Assembly (NCBI GenBank): GCA_028386065.3
Contig: JAKUCV010002185.1
Span: 112,733 to 176,732, forward strand
DNA length: 64,000 nt
From: Turnera subulata
Taxonomy: Eukaryota; Streptophyta; Magnoliopsida; Malpighiales; Passifloraceae
Direction of reading: 5' to 3'
A program made the translations under genes and the position numbers. The notes under the pieces are model-generated. The model did no database searches and was not told where the DNA came from. It saw only the letters and a list, made by a program, of their open reading frames with translations. Each line of letters opens with the position of its first letter. Positions within the stretch are counted from its first letter, which is position 1. Below are positions 11,085 to 22,175 of this stretch, piece after piece.

Positions 11085-13368
11085 CTCTTGGAGTAGATGA
11101 GGATATCGTCGATGAAGACCACAACAAACTTATCCAGGAACTCATTCACTACCAAGTGCATCAAGCACATGAATACTGCCGGTGCATTGGTCAAACCGAA
11201 GGGTACAACAGTGAATTTGAAGTGGCCATACCGTGTGCGAAAAGCTATCTTCGGTATGTCCTTCTCCAAAATCTTGATCTGGTGATAGCCCGATCGGAGA
11301 TCAATCTTTGAAAACACCGTTGCTCCTTGAAGCTAATCAAAAAGAACGTCGATCCTCGGTAACGGGTACTTGTTCTTGACTGTCACCTTGTTTAACTGTC
11401 GATAGTCTACACACATCCGCAGACTACCATCCTCCTTCTTCACGAACAAAACTGGTGCACCCCATGGTGAGGTACTAGGTCTGATGAATTCTTTCTCCAG
11501 CAGTTCGTCTAGCTGCTTCTTCAGCTCCTGAAGCTCTGTTGGTGCCATCCTGTATGGTGCCATTGAGATAGGTGTAACTCCAGGTACAAGCTCGATGGTG
11601 TACTCAACCTCTCTGTCGGGTGGCAAACCTGGTAAATCATCTGGAAAAACATCAACGAACTCCTCACAACTGATACACCTTCCGGGGTGGGATCTTGTGT
11701 TTCTTCGCCTAGAATGTGGGTCAACAAAGTGTTTGGACCATATTGCTTCATTTCGTAGCCCTGGGTAGCAGAGATACTACATGTGGTTGTAGTTCTCCCC
11801 ACTCCGGACAAAACAATCATCCGACCTTCGGCGGATGTCAACCTCACTTGCTTAGCTCGACAATCCACCAAAGTTCGATACTTCGACAACCAATCCATGC
11901 CTAGGATTATATCAAATCCTCCCATGTTCATGACAATGAGTCGAGTAAGAAAGGTTTCGTTCTCGAACACTAACGGTACATCCTTATAAACTCTATCTAA
12001 CCTCACTATAATGCCTGCGGGTAATCTAACCCTCATCAGTTTTTCTAGGGATATATCTTCACAGTTATGTTGCATAGTATAGGTTTGAGCTATAAAGGAA
12101 TGTGTAGCGCCAGGATCAATTAATGTGAATGCAACACTACCATGTACTGTAAAGATACCTGCTATAACTTGGGCAGCATCAGGGTCTTCTTTCGCGATGA
12201 TGACAAAAGCTCTGGGGACTGCTGTGCTTTGGTTAGCTCCAGATTGGGTCCTTGCGGAAGGATTCCCGCGACCATGACCTTGTCCATGAGCTCTAGATCC
12301 ACTTGGCACGCTAGCCATAGAGGCCTGAACTATTGGTGCCGATGTATAGTTACTGACTCTCCCAAGCTTTGGGCATGCATAATGATAATGCCCCAACTCA
12401 TTGCACTCAAAGCATCTGACCGATGATATGGGATGTTGAAAGCGATTATCTCCAGAATTAGTCACTCCGGGTCCACTCCATCCTCCATTCGAAGCTCCAC
12501 GGTTGTTAGTCCAACCACGTCCATGAGTCATTTGCTGATACTGTCCTCGTCCAGCTGTAGGTGCACTAGCGGCAGGTGCATATGGCTTCTTGTTCTGACT
12601 GGAAGGTACTTGCGGTGCATTTCTCTTCCGACGATACTCTTGTTGATCACGCCATGTAACTTCAGCCTTCTGAGCATCCCTTACCATGTCCTAATATCCA
12701 ACATAATCCTTGCATCCCATGATAGCTCGGATGTCAGGATGTAGACCTCTCCAGAAACATTGGCATCTGGCTTTGGCAGTTGCTACCAGAACCCAAACAT
12801 ACAGGGACAGACGATCAAACTTCTTCTCACACTCTGTCACGGCCATATTATCCTGACACAATTCCAGGAATTCACGCTGCATGCGTTCCTGAAATTCCTT
12901 GGTAATGAACTTGTCCTTGCACATGGTTGTGAACTCAGCCCATGGCATCACCACTGGTTTTGGTAGGTCCCTTGTGGTAGATTCCCACCATATTGCTGCT
13001 TCTTCACGGAGAAGAGAAGCCGCATAGTTCGCCCACTGGTCAGTTGTGCACCTGATCTTGAGCATGACCCTGGCGATCTGACGTAGCCACTCGTCTGCCT
13101 CACAAGGGTCAGTCGCCCCCGAGAAAGGCTCACCTCCAAGCTCAGATAGCTTGGTAAAAACAGGGTCTTTGATTGGTCCCCCAGCTGTCTGTCGATGAAG
13201 GATCTGGGCCATCATGTGCATCATCTGCAGGGACATCTGGTATGGCATACCCGGTACCCCATCGTAGACATGTGGTTCTTCTTCGTATGCATGTGGTTGA
13301 TCGATTGACACTTGGTCCTCTTCCAAGTGCTGTTGGGCGGCATGCTGGTGTCCCTGAGTCGGATCCAT
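11085..13368 (-). pseudogene. truncated Ty3/gypsy gag-PR-RT, element B, split by element A
   Basis: Gag most likely starts at MDPTQGHQH (13368). It has the usual gag core, a TAG at 12691, an intact CCHC knuckle (CFECNELGHYHYACPK) and a protease motif (LIDPGATHSF). A frameshift near 11620-11650 leads into RT. An in-frame TAG at 11333 breaks RT, and the frame ends right after the intact active site ([10 protein letters not shown]), where the LTR of element A begins. RNase H and integrase of this copy are not in the window. Element B is therefore the older host of insertion A and is inactive. Confidence 0.88.
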
Positions 13369-13466
13369 CTCGTCCTTCCTATATGAAGATGTATACATGA
13401 ATATTATATTTATAACATGTGGAGCAGGATATGCACAGACAATCAAACAACAACCAAGAACCTACA

Positions 13467-13482
13467 GCCCGCTCCGCTACCA
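13467..13482 (-). other. primer-binding site of element B
   Basis: The minus strand reads TGGTAGCGGAGCGGGC, related to the initiator tRNA-Met primer site of element A. It lies 3 bases from the LTR edge at 13486. Confidence 0.7.
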
Positions 13483-13485
13483 TAA

Positions 13486-16268
13486 TGAAATGCCCTGATC
13501 CGTATTTACCGTTACACACAGTAAATACGTGGGACCTATTATTATTATAAAAACCTCAACAGATACATATCTCAAATCAACAACATAATACAACAACCGT
13601 ACTGGATTTCGGTATACGGAGACGTTATTACAACATAACAACAGAGGCAGAGTGACAAATGAAAGTAGCGGAAGTCTTGATACAATACAACAATAGGCAA
13701 CAATATGAAAATGATGCAACGCAGGATGGATCCGGGCCTGGCAGAGGGTGCGCCACAGCATGCCTTGAACGTACCTAAACTACGCACAATCAAACTACGT
13801 GACCGAGTCACGCAGGCGAGGGGCGAGTCCGAAGTACTCAGTGGGTAAAATCCATAAGCAAATATACATATACAAGCAACCGATAATAACCAAGTCACAT
13901 CAACAACAATTAACTAAGGTTCTCACGAACCATAAATAATACACTTTGTGATTCTAGACACGCTATACCAATTTTATTATCAGGGCCCCTATCACTAGTT
14001 AAATGGTGGCCGTCGCCAGGTACTCAAGCTAGCTAGCCCGTAGACCCTGCCCTGGTACCTCCACATAATAACTGGCACAGACAGGGAGCAGACCCCAAGC
14101 ACACTCTCCCCAGCGCCTAAAATAATGATTGGTACAGACAGGGAGCAGACCCCAAGCACACTCTCCCCCAGCACCATAAATTAAAAGACTACCATCTGGC
14201 TGTTCCAACATTTAACTATGACTTACTAGATGTCTAAATATTTCCATTTTATTATCTTCTTTTCCCTAGACTTGTTACTATGTCATTATTAACCGACTAT
14301 TATCTCATTATCCCGAGCAGGCTCATAGCCTCTCCGCTCGTCTGGATAATAACTTAACCAAACTGTCATCACATAATAGTACCCCCGGTACTCAACTCAC
14401 ACAATTCTCACGGTCAACAACAACAACAATAATCTTACTATTACCAACAATTCCAACATCATCAATAACATCAACAATCAATCACAGACGCAGAAGTAAT
14501 ATCATACCAGCAAATATCACACATAGTAAACAAACAGCAACTTGATATCACGGGCGGTATATAAATATTTACTTATCCTCACCTTAGCCGATAAATTCCT
14601 CCGGAAACTCTTCCTCTAGCTCCGGTACCACGTGCTCGTTCATGTTATCAAATCCTATATATAATTAATAACAAATACACAGTCACACAAATGCACAATA
14701 AACATAATATGCATATGATTATTATTCCGTTATCATCATCATTCACCATTTCTGTCCATGTGCCAAAATTAATATACTATCCATATACCCGAATACTATT
14801 CCGGTATTTAGTATTTGATAATACCCTTTCCGAAGTATTCTCATAAAATTATTTATTTTCTTTGTCACATATTCTTTTTCAAAGATATTTTCTTAAAAAT
14901 AATCATTTACCATATATATATATTCAGTAATTATATTCATTTATCTCTTTCTCTTCTTCTTTTTTTATTTAACTGGGCTGGGATATGGACAGTAGGCCCT
15001 GCAATAGCCCACGTCCAAGCCCAAGGCCCAAGAATTAATTCCATATGTCAATAGCCCAAGAGGGTCAACCCAAGACCAAGGCATCAAGCCCAACCCCGAG
15101 GGTTAGCCCAACCGGGTCTGCCTTGACCCGCTCGCGCATCCGGGTCAGACCCAATCCGCTAAACGGGTCATCTTCAACCCGAGGTAGCTCACCTTGGCGG
15201 AACGGCGGCGATGTCGAGGCGGGGCAAGGATGGCTGCAGGCGCGGGTCCGACGTTGTGAGGACGGCGACGATGGCTGCAGTGGTCACGCAAGTTGGTGGC
15301 GACGTGACCCAAGCTTGCTGCAGCTTGGTACGGTGGCGTTGGCGGCGAGGAGCAACAAGGGTGGTGCTGGCTTTCGTCGGCGAGGCGACGCTGCTGCAGG
15401 TGCGGTGCTGTGAGCAGGCGAACAGAGGAAGGCTGATTCGTTGCTCGTCTTGACTCGGCGTCGTCGCTGGGTGAGTGGCAGCGGTTGTAGTTGCAGGTGG
15501 TGGAGCCGCGACTTGGCTGTCGCGCATGAGGTGGACGGCGAGCGAGGAAGGAGAGAAGGAGAGGAGGAAGGGTGGCGGTCAGCTGTTGGTGGTGGCGTGT
15601 GCGAGTCCCGGTGGCGTTGGAATGTGGTGGTTGTGGTTCCGGGTGGTGGTGTCGGTCGGTGGTTGTGGGTTATGGGGAAGAAGATGGTGGCGGTGGCGTG
15701 ATGTCGTTTTGTGTTTTTGTTTTTCTTTTTATTCTTTTTCTTTTCTTTTTTTTTCTAGTTTGGTTTTGTGGTGAGTTGCAGTGGGTTGTGTTATGTGTTT
15801 TGCAGCAGAAGGAAGATGTGGGTGGTTATGGTTTGCAGGCAGGAGAATTGTACTGGGTGTGGGTAGCTTGCAGGGAAAAAATAATGGGTTTGTGTGAAGA
15901 ACAAAGACTAGTGTTAGACAAACGAAAAAAAAAAAAAGAAAATGACATAAAGGTGTCGGCAACGACTAATTGAGCAGAAGGGAATCTAACTCAGCAAAAT
16001 GTCTCTTATGCCCTTCTCCCTTTCTTTAGTTTTTCAAACAAAACCAGGGGCATAATCGTCTTTTCGCAGCTTTCCAAATCCCAAAAATTCCAACTCGTCC
16101 CGAAAATTTCGCAAAAATATCTGGAGTATGGAAGGAGACTCGGAATTGGAATCCGATGCTCGGTTTACCATAAAATAATTACCAAAGATTATTTCCATAT
16201 GGTAAATTACTGTACAAAGTCCTTTTACAGTCCCGGTAAAATTATAAATTTTTACCCGGGCTGTTACA
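13486..16268 (-). mobile_element. 5' LTR of element B, about 2.8 kb
   Basis: The left edge (plus strand TGAAATGCCC) follows the primer-binding site. The right edge carries the inverted TGTAACAGCCCGGG start shared with LTR copies 1 and 2. The last 250 bases are recognisably related to those LTRs (paired CCGGTAAAA / TTTTACCGG motifs), but the rest is not. The part at 15180-15700 is very GC-rich and shows overlapping open frames on both strands with no protein-like pattern. A short tandem duplication is visible at about 14080-14165, where the motif 'acagacagggagcagacccc' appears twice. Confidence 0.75.
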
Positions 16269-16340
16269 TATAGATAGTATAGATAAATCTCGTTATGTAT
16301 TTATATTTTTTTTTTAGAAAAGGAGCTATGTATTTATATT

Positions 16341-17981
16341 GGGTTAAGCACCTTTTTGATACCTCGAGTTTAGCGTTTGTCCTGTTTGTATACCCGGGAG
16401 TTTTTGTGTCTCTTTTATGTACCCTGGGTTTAAAATTTTGTCCCTTTTATATACCTCGGGCAGCCCGGGTGATGACGTGGCCATCTGCCCGGGTCCGCTT
16501 GACACGCATCGGATCTCTATTGGGCCATGTTGTAAAAAAAATGTGGGCCCCACCTATTCCCCTCATTTTTATTTATGAAATTTCAAAAATTAATTTCCAA
16601 TCTTTAAAATGACATGACGACTGGTTGGGTTTTTTCTCCCAGTCCGCCCACGTTTGAGTTACAAACGACCCAACATTAGTTTCTTTCTTTTTTTCACCAA
16701 TTCTCCTCGTCTTCTTTTTTCCTTATCTTCTTTCTTTCTCCATTATCTCTTCCCTTTTCTCCCCGACTCCACACACCCCATCATTTTATCTCTTCCCCGT
16801 CAAATTAATTTCTCTACATATCTCTCTCTCCCTCAATTATTTCCTCTTGTCTCTCCCTCACCGAAGCTACTCCCCTCTCCTCCCTCTCAGCTCTGCCACC
16901 GACGCCGCGCGGCTCCCAATCGCCGCCCACCAAAGCGAGCTCAACGACGCCTCTACTATCTCACTCCCATACCTTTCCAATAGATTCCTCTTTCCCCTAT
17001 CATCAAATCACCACCAGAGGAATAGGTCGCCACCGCCGTCGAGTCGAGGAGCCCGTTCTCCCCTTTGCTGCCACTCCAATTTTTATTACCTCGAGATATG
17101 ACATTAGATTTGATGGTTCATTTTCTTCTGCTCCCTCAACAAATTATGGGTTTGACAGTGCAACGAAGTAATTGAGATGTTTTCATGAGTGGGTGCATGT
17201 TATGGTGTTTTGGGGTGGTTTTCATGTCGATCGGATTGTGTTGTGGTTGTGGTGGTGGTGGCAGAATCAATTGGGTGTGATTTTGTTGGCTGGTGGCTAT
17301 ATGTTGATTGTTCGATGCCGCCATGGGCTGTGTCGCCGTGCTGCTATAGGTTGCAGAACCTGTTCATGGTAGTGGTTTGGTTGGTATCAAGACCAGTGCA
17401 TTTGGCAAGGAAGAAGAACAGAGTTTTTCGTGGGCAAGGAAGAAGAACATGCTCGTGGGTTTTCGTGTTGCATATTCTCAGTGTCATTGCATTTTGTGGG
17501 TCATGTTCTGCTACTCTATCATGATTTTGTAATTTCTCTGAAAATATTTTCCTCATTAAATAAAGTTCATCATTTAGAATAAAAAAAAAAGGAAAAAGAA
17601 CAGAGTTCTTTGGAGATGGCCGGTAGTTTGCCGCAGGTGATGATGACAAGAATTGTAAGGATTTGGGTGGGCGAACTGGGATTGAAATTGGGCCAACCAG
17701 CCGGTATTCTAATTAAAAAATCAGAAAATAATTTTCGAAATTTTGGGGATTAAAATTTTGGAAAAATAGGTGGGGTCTACCTTTTTTGCTACGTGGATCC
17801 AATAAGACACTCACACGTGTCAATCGGACCCGGGCAGGTGGCCACATCATCACCCGGGCTGCCCGAGGTATATGAAAGGGACAAAATTTAAAACCCGGGG
17901 TACATAAAAGGGACACAAAAACTCCCGGGTATATAAACGGGACAAACGTTAAATTCGAAGTTCCAAAAAGATGCTTAACCC
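16341..17981. mobile_element. Mutator-like (MULE-type) inverted-repeat element, copy 1
   Basis: The terminal inverted repeats are about 290 bp (16341-16632 and 17689-17981), beginning GGGTTAAGCA and ending TGCTTAACCC. The flanks are identical 10-bp direct repeats, TATTTATATT at 16331-16340 and 17982-17991. Long inverted repeats with 9-11 bp target duplications are the mark of Mutator-like elements. No transposase frame is seen. The interior has a pyrimidine-rich stretch and a GC-richer block (about 16860-17060) that could be captured host sequence. It belongs to the same family as the element at 41926. Confidence 0.88.
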
Positions 17982-17991
17982 TATTTATATT

Positions 17992-19646
17992 TTCAAATCA
18001 CTTGATTTGTTTATATGAATGACGAATGCTCTCCCTACAAAAATTTGATCCTTACCTCGAATATAAAGAACGTAGTATTGGCCGGGCCGACCCTAGTAAT
18101 GGATCTGTCAGAATTTGAGTTAGTGGGCTTAAAGAATTTCAAGAGCCGGCCCAGATACCCAGGGAAGAGTTGTCAAAAAAAAAAGGAACAAGTATGATTT
18201 TTTTTTTTTTTGATGAGGGAACAAGTATGATTTTAATGTCGCAGAAATTTGCCTACACAACGGACATTATTGGGCCAGGGTAGGAAAATCCACCAACGCT
18301 ATTTTTGGGGGGCTAAAGTCAATGCTGTTCTTAACTTATCTTGCTAGACTTGCTTGTTGAAGGGAAGTCCCTCTTTCAACCAATCGGATGTAATTTGTAA
18401 GCGGAGACCAGTTTCATTTTCATTGAGCAAGTAATATTATTTCCTACCTGAACCTCAGCAGGCAGCAGCACTTTCTCATGTTATTTTCTGAGAGGTATAT
18501 CAAATTCCATAGGAACACTACATTACAATGACTAGGGTCTCTGTATTGAGCGTAGGAAGAACATACATAGTGGGAGAATAGTAAGTTAGGAATTAATTAA
18601 TTAGAGTCTGAAAGGCCATAACTTCAAGGAGTTAGACTAAAAAGTCAGAGGTAAATCGAGGACCGGGCGCAATCCCTTAGTCCTCATTCATCACCTGAGA
18701 AAAACCAATTACCATAACGAGAAATGAGTGGCACTGAACGACGGTACGCCAAAAGGTTTTTAAGATCAGGCTCAGACCTTTGTAGTTTGTACCGTGGATA
18801 GCCTGATGTTGAACAAACACCAATACGATAAAAAAAAGAACTTTGTTGTTGGGTGAGGCTTGTTTTCTGAATCTTCTGCACCTTCAATTGAACAGAATGG
18901 GATTTCCTTTAGCAGGAAATTTCGCTTGTAACTTGTCACGCCTGATTTATGCTTTTTCTTTAATTTCCGCTTCCAATCAAGATCGGTCAATGCGCAGAAT
19001 AGGATCAGGGATTGGCTTAATAACCATGATGCTCGGTGCAGCTTTGTGATCTTTTGCAGGTACATTCGTTACCATGGACCGTTATATTGGTAATGTTGGA
19101 CAATGAAAGAAATGTGGAATCTGAGATCACAAGGCACAGAGAAGGTACCTTGGTCTGTACTTTTGAATAAAAAAGTTTTGGACAGGATCCAGCAGTCAAT
19201 CCAGTAAGACGTGAAGCTTCATTTCCTGACAATACCAACTTTTTTTTTTTTTTTGTCGAAGACAATACCAACTTATTAGAGGTAGTAGATTTATATTGCT
19301 ACAGTATATTGTCTGCAATTGCTGTTCTGATTATCCTCGCACCAGAGTCCCATTGAAGAAAATCAACTTTTTTTTTCATCAGGAAATTGAACCGAACGCA
19401 TATTGAGGAATCATTTCAATGTCAGGAGGCTCTATGGTCCTTGAAAAAGTCATGAGCAACCTTCTATCCGAATTGTTTTAAACTTCACATCCTGCGGATA
19501 GTATATATGGCTCTCCAATTTCTCATGATGTTGTTATGTTTCCCCTGGGGACTGTTGACTGTGTGTTATGTGAGTGTGACGAACAATTTAGTTTTTGACA
19601 AGTGTAGCAGTGGGGTGGGGTGGGTTCAGTTTTTAGTGTTTTGAGA
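17992..19646. other. intergenic, no gene seen
   Basis: There is no frame with protein-like composition and no exon chain on either strand. Short poly(A)/poly(T) tracts occur at about 18177, 18200, 18830 and 19241. I see nothing else I can name. Confidence 0.5.
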
Positions 19647-19698
19647 ATCCCACATTGGAGAGGAGGACAGATAGGTGAGTAGGTTGGTGGGTATAAAA
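19647..19698 (+). promoter_or_regulatory. snRNA-type promoter: USE plus TATA box
   Basis: ATCCCACATTG (19647-19657) matches the plant upstream sequence element (RTCCCACATCG) at 10 of 11 positions. TATAAAA lies at 19692-19698, with 34 bp between. In plant snRNA genes this longer spacing is typical of RNA polymerase II transcription (U2 type); about 24-26 bp is typical of polymerase III (U6, U3). The pair sits about 30-35 bp before the U13-like RNA, where a start site is expected. Confidence 0.8.
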
Positions 19699-19725
19699 GA
19701 GGGAAGCGAAGGGGATAAAAAGTAT

Positions 19726-19853
19726 GATCCTTCAGGCAGTCCACGGGGATATGATGAGTGGTCAAAGCTCGCTATATTCTGATGCGAGATGGGTGTCCAG
19801 CCCACGCCTGGTTACGACAACCTGGGCACCCCCATCTTAACCATCTGATCCCT
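19726..19853 (+). ncRNA. U13: U13 box C/D snoRNA
   Basis: The predicted RNA starts GATCCTTC, complementary to the 3' end of 18S rRNA (GAAGGATC). It has box C ATGATGA (19751-19757), box D CTGA (19845-19848) and a terminal stem GGGGA/TCCCT flush with the boxes (19745-19749, 19849-19853). A strong hairpin (19788-19800 with 19822-19836) presents CCTGGTTACGAC (19807-19818), which pairs with 18S GTCGTAACAAGG with one mismatch. This two-part complementarity to helix 45 and the 18S 3' end is the signature of U13. U13 (yeast snR45 class) guides N4-acetylcytidine formation in 18S rRNA rather than methylation. A T5 tract (19862-19866) lies downstream. I identify it from the conserved pattern as remembered; a covariance search was not possible. 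Confidence 0.8.
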
Positions 19854-19866
19854 CTCCTGTCTTTTT

Positions 19867-20977
19867 CTCCTTCAGTGTTTTAATTTCAAAGTTCAACTTC
19901 ATGTAGTTTTTTCTTCTCTTATGTTTTTTTCTTTAAGTTTGTTTTTCGTTTAATTAGTATGTTTGGATTTCAAATTTGTTTTTCCTTTGCGCCTTAACGA
20001 AGAAGGCTTTGATTTTTAATGGCTTTTCAATCGGTTGGTTTCCTCTTCTTCTTTCAGTGAATCAGTAACGTCTTTGTCTTCGGTTTTGCCGCACTGGACT
20101 ACCTAAGCTATAATGTTACCTTCACTGCTTCAGTGTTTTCAAGGTGTTCTCTCAAAATAGTCCCCGAAAATGCAATGAGGCTTCGCTTATCGGAATCTTC
20201 TATGGTGTCTAAGAATCGATTTTGCCTTCGAGTTTGCAGCCTTTATTATGCTTGATCCAAATTTTGAGTCAAGAGCCAGCTTTTAGGTCCTCGCCATTTC
20301 ATTTTTGGTGGGAATTAGATTTGCGTTTGTTTTCTTATCACCTTTTGCCAATTTCAGTTTGGTGATAATTAGATTTGCATTTTCCTGTTTCTGTAGCCTG
20401 ATATTCTATGAGGCTGCCTCCATATTGAACCTATTTGCCGCCCCCGCCGCCGCCACCGGGGAAGGTGTGGCGCCAGCGATTCTCTTTAAACCCTAACTGG
20501 GGTAGTAAACCCTAATTGATTGGCCCAAATCCCAATAATTAAATATTACTATTGGGCTCTAAACTTAGCATTGGCCCAATAATTAAAATAATGATGCTGG
20601 CCAGTCTGCGTGGATTTTTGGACTGAGTGGGCCTTAGAGTGACTATAGTATAGTTATAACCATATAACTAATTGATTTTTTTATACTGAGAAAGAAATAA
20701 TTGGATTTTTTCCATGCAACAATCACAAGTAGGAAATCGGAATTAGGCTAACGAACGAATTTGGATTAGGGCTGAAACTTCAAACCATATATCATTAAAT
20801 AAAGTGAGGTAATTAATATCATAACACTAAGATTATGAAATTTTAACTCCCTTTTTCCGTTGCTTAACATGGATAATAAAACCTCAAAAAAATGTCACCA
20901 AGATAAATCAATAAAGAAAACATGGTAGTATAAGCTTATAAATCAACCTGGTAAAACGGTAAATAGAAACCATCTTC
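19867..20977. other. intergenic, no gene seen
   Basis: T-rich sequence follows the snoRNA, then unstructured AT-rich DNA. A short GC-rich patch at about 20439-20480 sits in a 63-codon frame that has no protein-like features. Nothing further can be supported. Confidence 0.45.
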
Positions 20978-21520
20978 TCAAATGATCACAGCACAAGCGG
21001 ATACCAAAGCTAAAACGACTCCCGGAATGGATATCTTCTTCACCGGAGATACTCCATTTACAAAAGGAATGCTCCTTAGAAATCCTTGCTGCTGCTGGTT
21101 GGTGGTGGCGCCACCAAAGGGTTGATTAGAGGCCGGAAATGGCCCATTAAAGCCTGCCGAAGCGGGCTGGTTCAGAGAAGAGAATGGCGTAGTGAGGCCC
21201 GAAGCGGGCTGGCTTTCAAGTCCTTCTTGTGGATCATTCGGCCCTTGTTGCTGCTGTTGGAAGCCCAGTTGAGATTGAGGAGTCTGTTGTTGTCCTCCTA
21301 TTGGGCTGCTTATTGCGGGCTGGTTATCAAAGAAAGCAGGGGTGGTGTCGAGAGCTGGAGTGGGAAATGATGGGGGGGAAGAGGAAGCAAGAAGTGGCAG
21401 TCCTTCAGGTCCTGGCTCCTGATCAGGTGACAGAGCTTGTGTGATGAAAAGAGTGGAAAATAGGGAAGTGAAAAGCAACAAGAGAATGATAGGATGTCTT
21501 TGTGTTTTGAAGATCTCCAT
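20978..21520 (-). CDS. small secreted Q/P-rich protein with hydrophobic C-terminus
   Basis: A single-exon frame of 180 codons. Residues 1-30 form a clear signal peptide with a Leu/Ile/Phe-rich core and cleavage likely near ITQA-LS. The mature part is low-complexity, rich in Pro, Gln, Ser and Gly, with Q-runs near residues 90 and 142. Residues 161-180 (ISIPGVVLALVSACAVII) are hydrophobic and follow KK, which would suit a GPI-anchor signal or a short membrane tail. It resembles short arabinogalactan- or glycine/glutamine-rich wall proteins in style, but I recognise no family. TATATA at 21575-21580 on the coding strand is about 55 bp before the ATG. No broken codons are seen. Confidence 0.7.
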   Translation of the reverse strand: MEIFKTQRHPIILLLLFTSLFSTLFITQALSPDQEPGPEGLPLLASSSPPSFPTPALDTTPAFFDNQPAISSPIGGQQQTPQSQLGFQQQQQGPNDPQEGLESQPASGLTTPFSSLNQPASAGFNGPFPASNQPFGGATTNQQQQGFLRSIPFVNGVSPVKKISIPGVVLALVSACAVII

Positions 21521-21574
21521 TGTTGGTGATGATGAGGCTGCGAAGTGGTGGTGAACGAGAATGTAGACACATTC

Positions 21575-21580
21575 TATATA
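21575..21580 (-). promoter_or_regulatory. TATA box of the secreted-protein gene
   Basis: TATATA lies about 55 bp upstream of the ATG at 21520, a normal distance for a short leader. Confidence 0.5.
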
Positions 21581-22160
21581 ACAGTATTACTGGGTAGTAG
21601 TGAATTTGGTGAACATATCTTGTGGGCTTATGAGTTTTATAAAAAGCCTAAGCGGAGCAGTTAGGTTGTCTTTACAAGAACAGGAAAAAAAAAAAAAATG
21701 AAACAAGTAACATATCTGGTTTGAGGTCAATGAAATGCTGTAGAACATCATGACCTCATGCATACCAATGGAGAAAATGGCATGGAAGGGGACCATTTGC
21801 GTAATGAGGCAGTTGAAACTTAAAGGCAAATGCATTTAGCCAAACTAATTCATTACCACGAGTTGTTAGATTGAGTCATTCCGTGTCCCTTAAGCAAGGT
21901 CCTGGATCGACAAAGTCGGCTCCCAGGACTCTTTAACTCACTCAGAAAATGATTAAGCCTTGGTGAAAGTTTACAGAGACATTTGTTAGCGTCTAAATTC
22001 TGTCAGTTTTTACTTTCTTTAATTCAGAGATTTCAGTTATGCAACTCCCTTAAGTGTTGATTAAAATTCTTTTAACAGTAACTTTATTAGAATGAGGAAG
22101 AACGTTGAATTTATAGGATATAACAATACAAATACATCTATTCTCATGGTGTTTATGCAA
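21581..22160. other. promoter/intergenic region
   Basis: AT-rich with no gene; it carries the upstream region of the secreted-protein gene. A poly(A) run lies at about 21687-21699. Nothing else is identifiable. Confidence 0.4.
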
Positions 22161-22175
22161 GCTCTCCCAAGCAAA

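Noticed and set aside
15045..15973. Several long open frames rich in Gly, Arg, Val and Trp
   Set aside because: GC-rich LTR core of element B; both strands are equally open and no protein-like pattern is seen.
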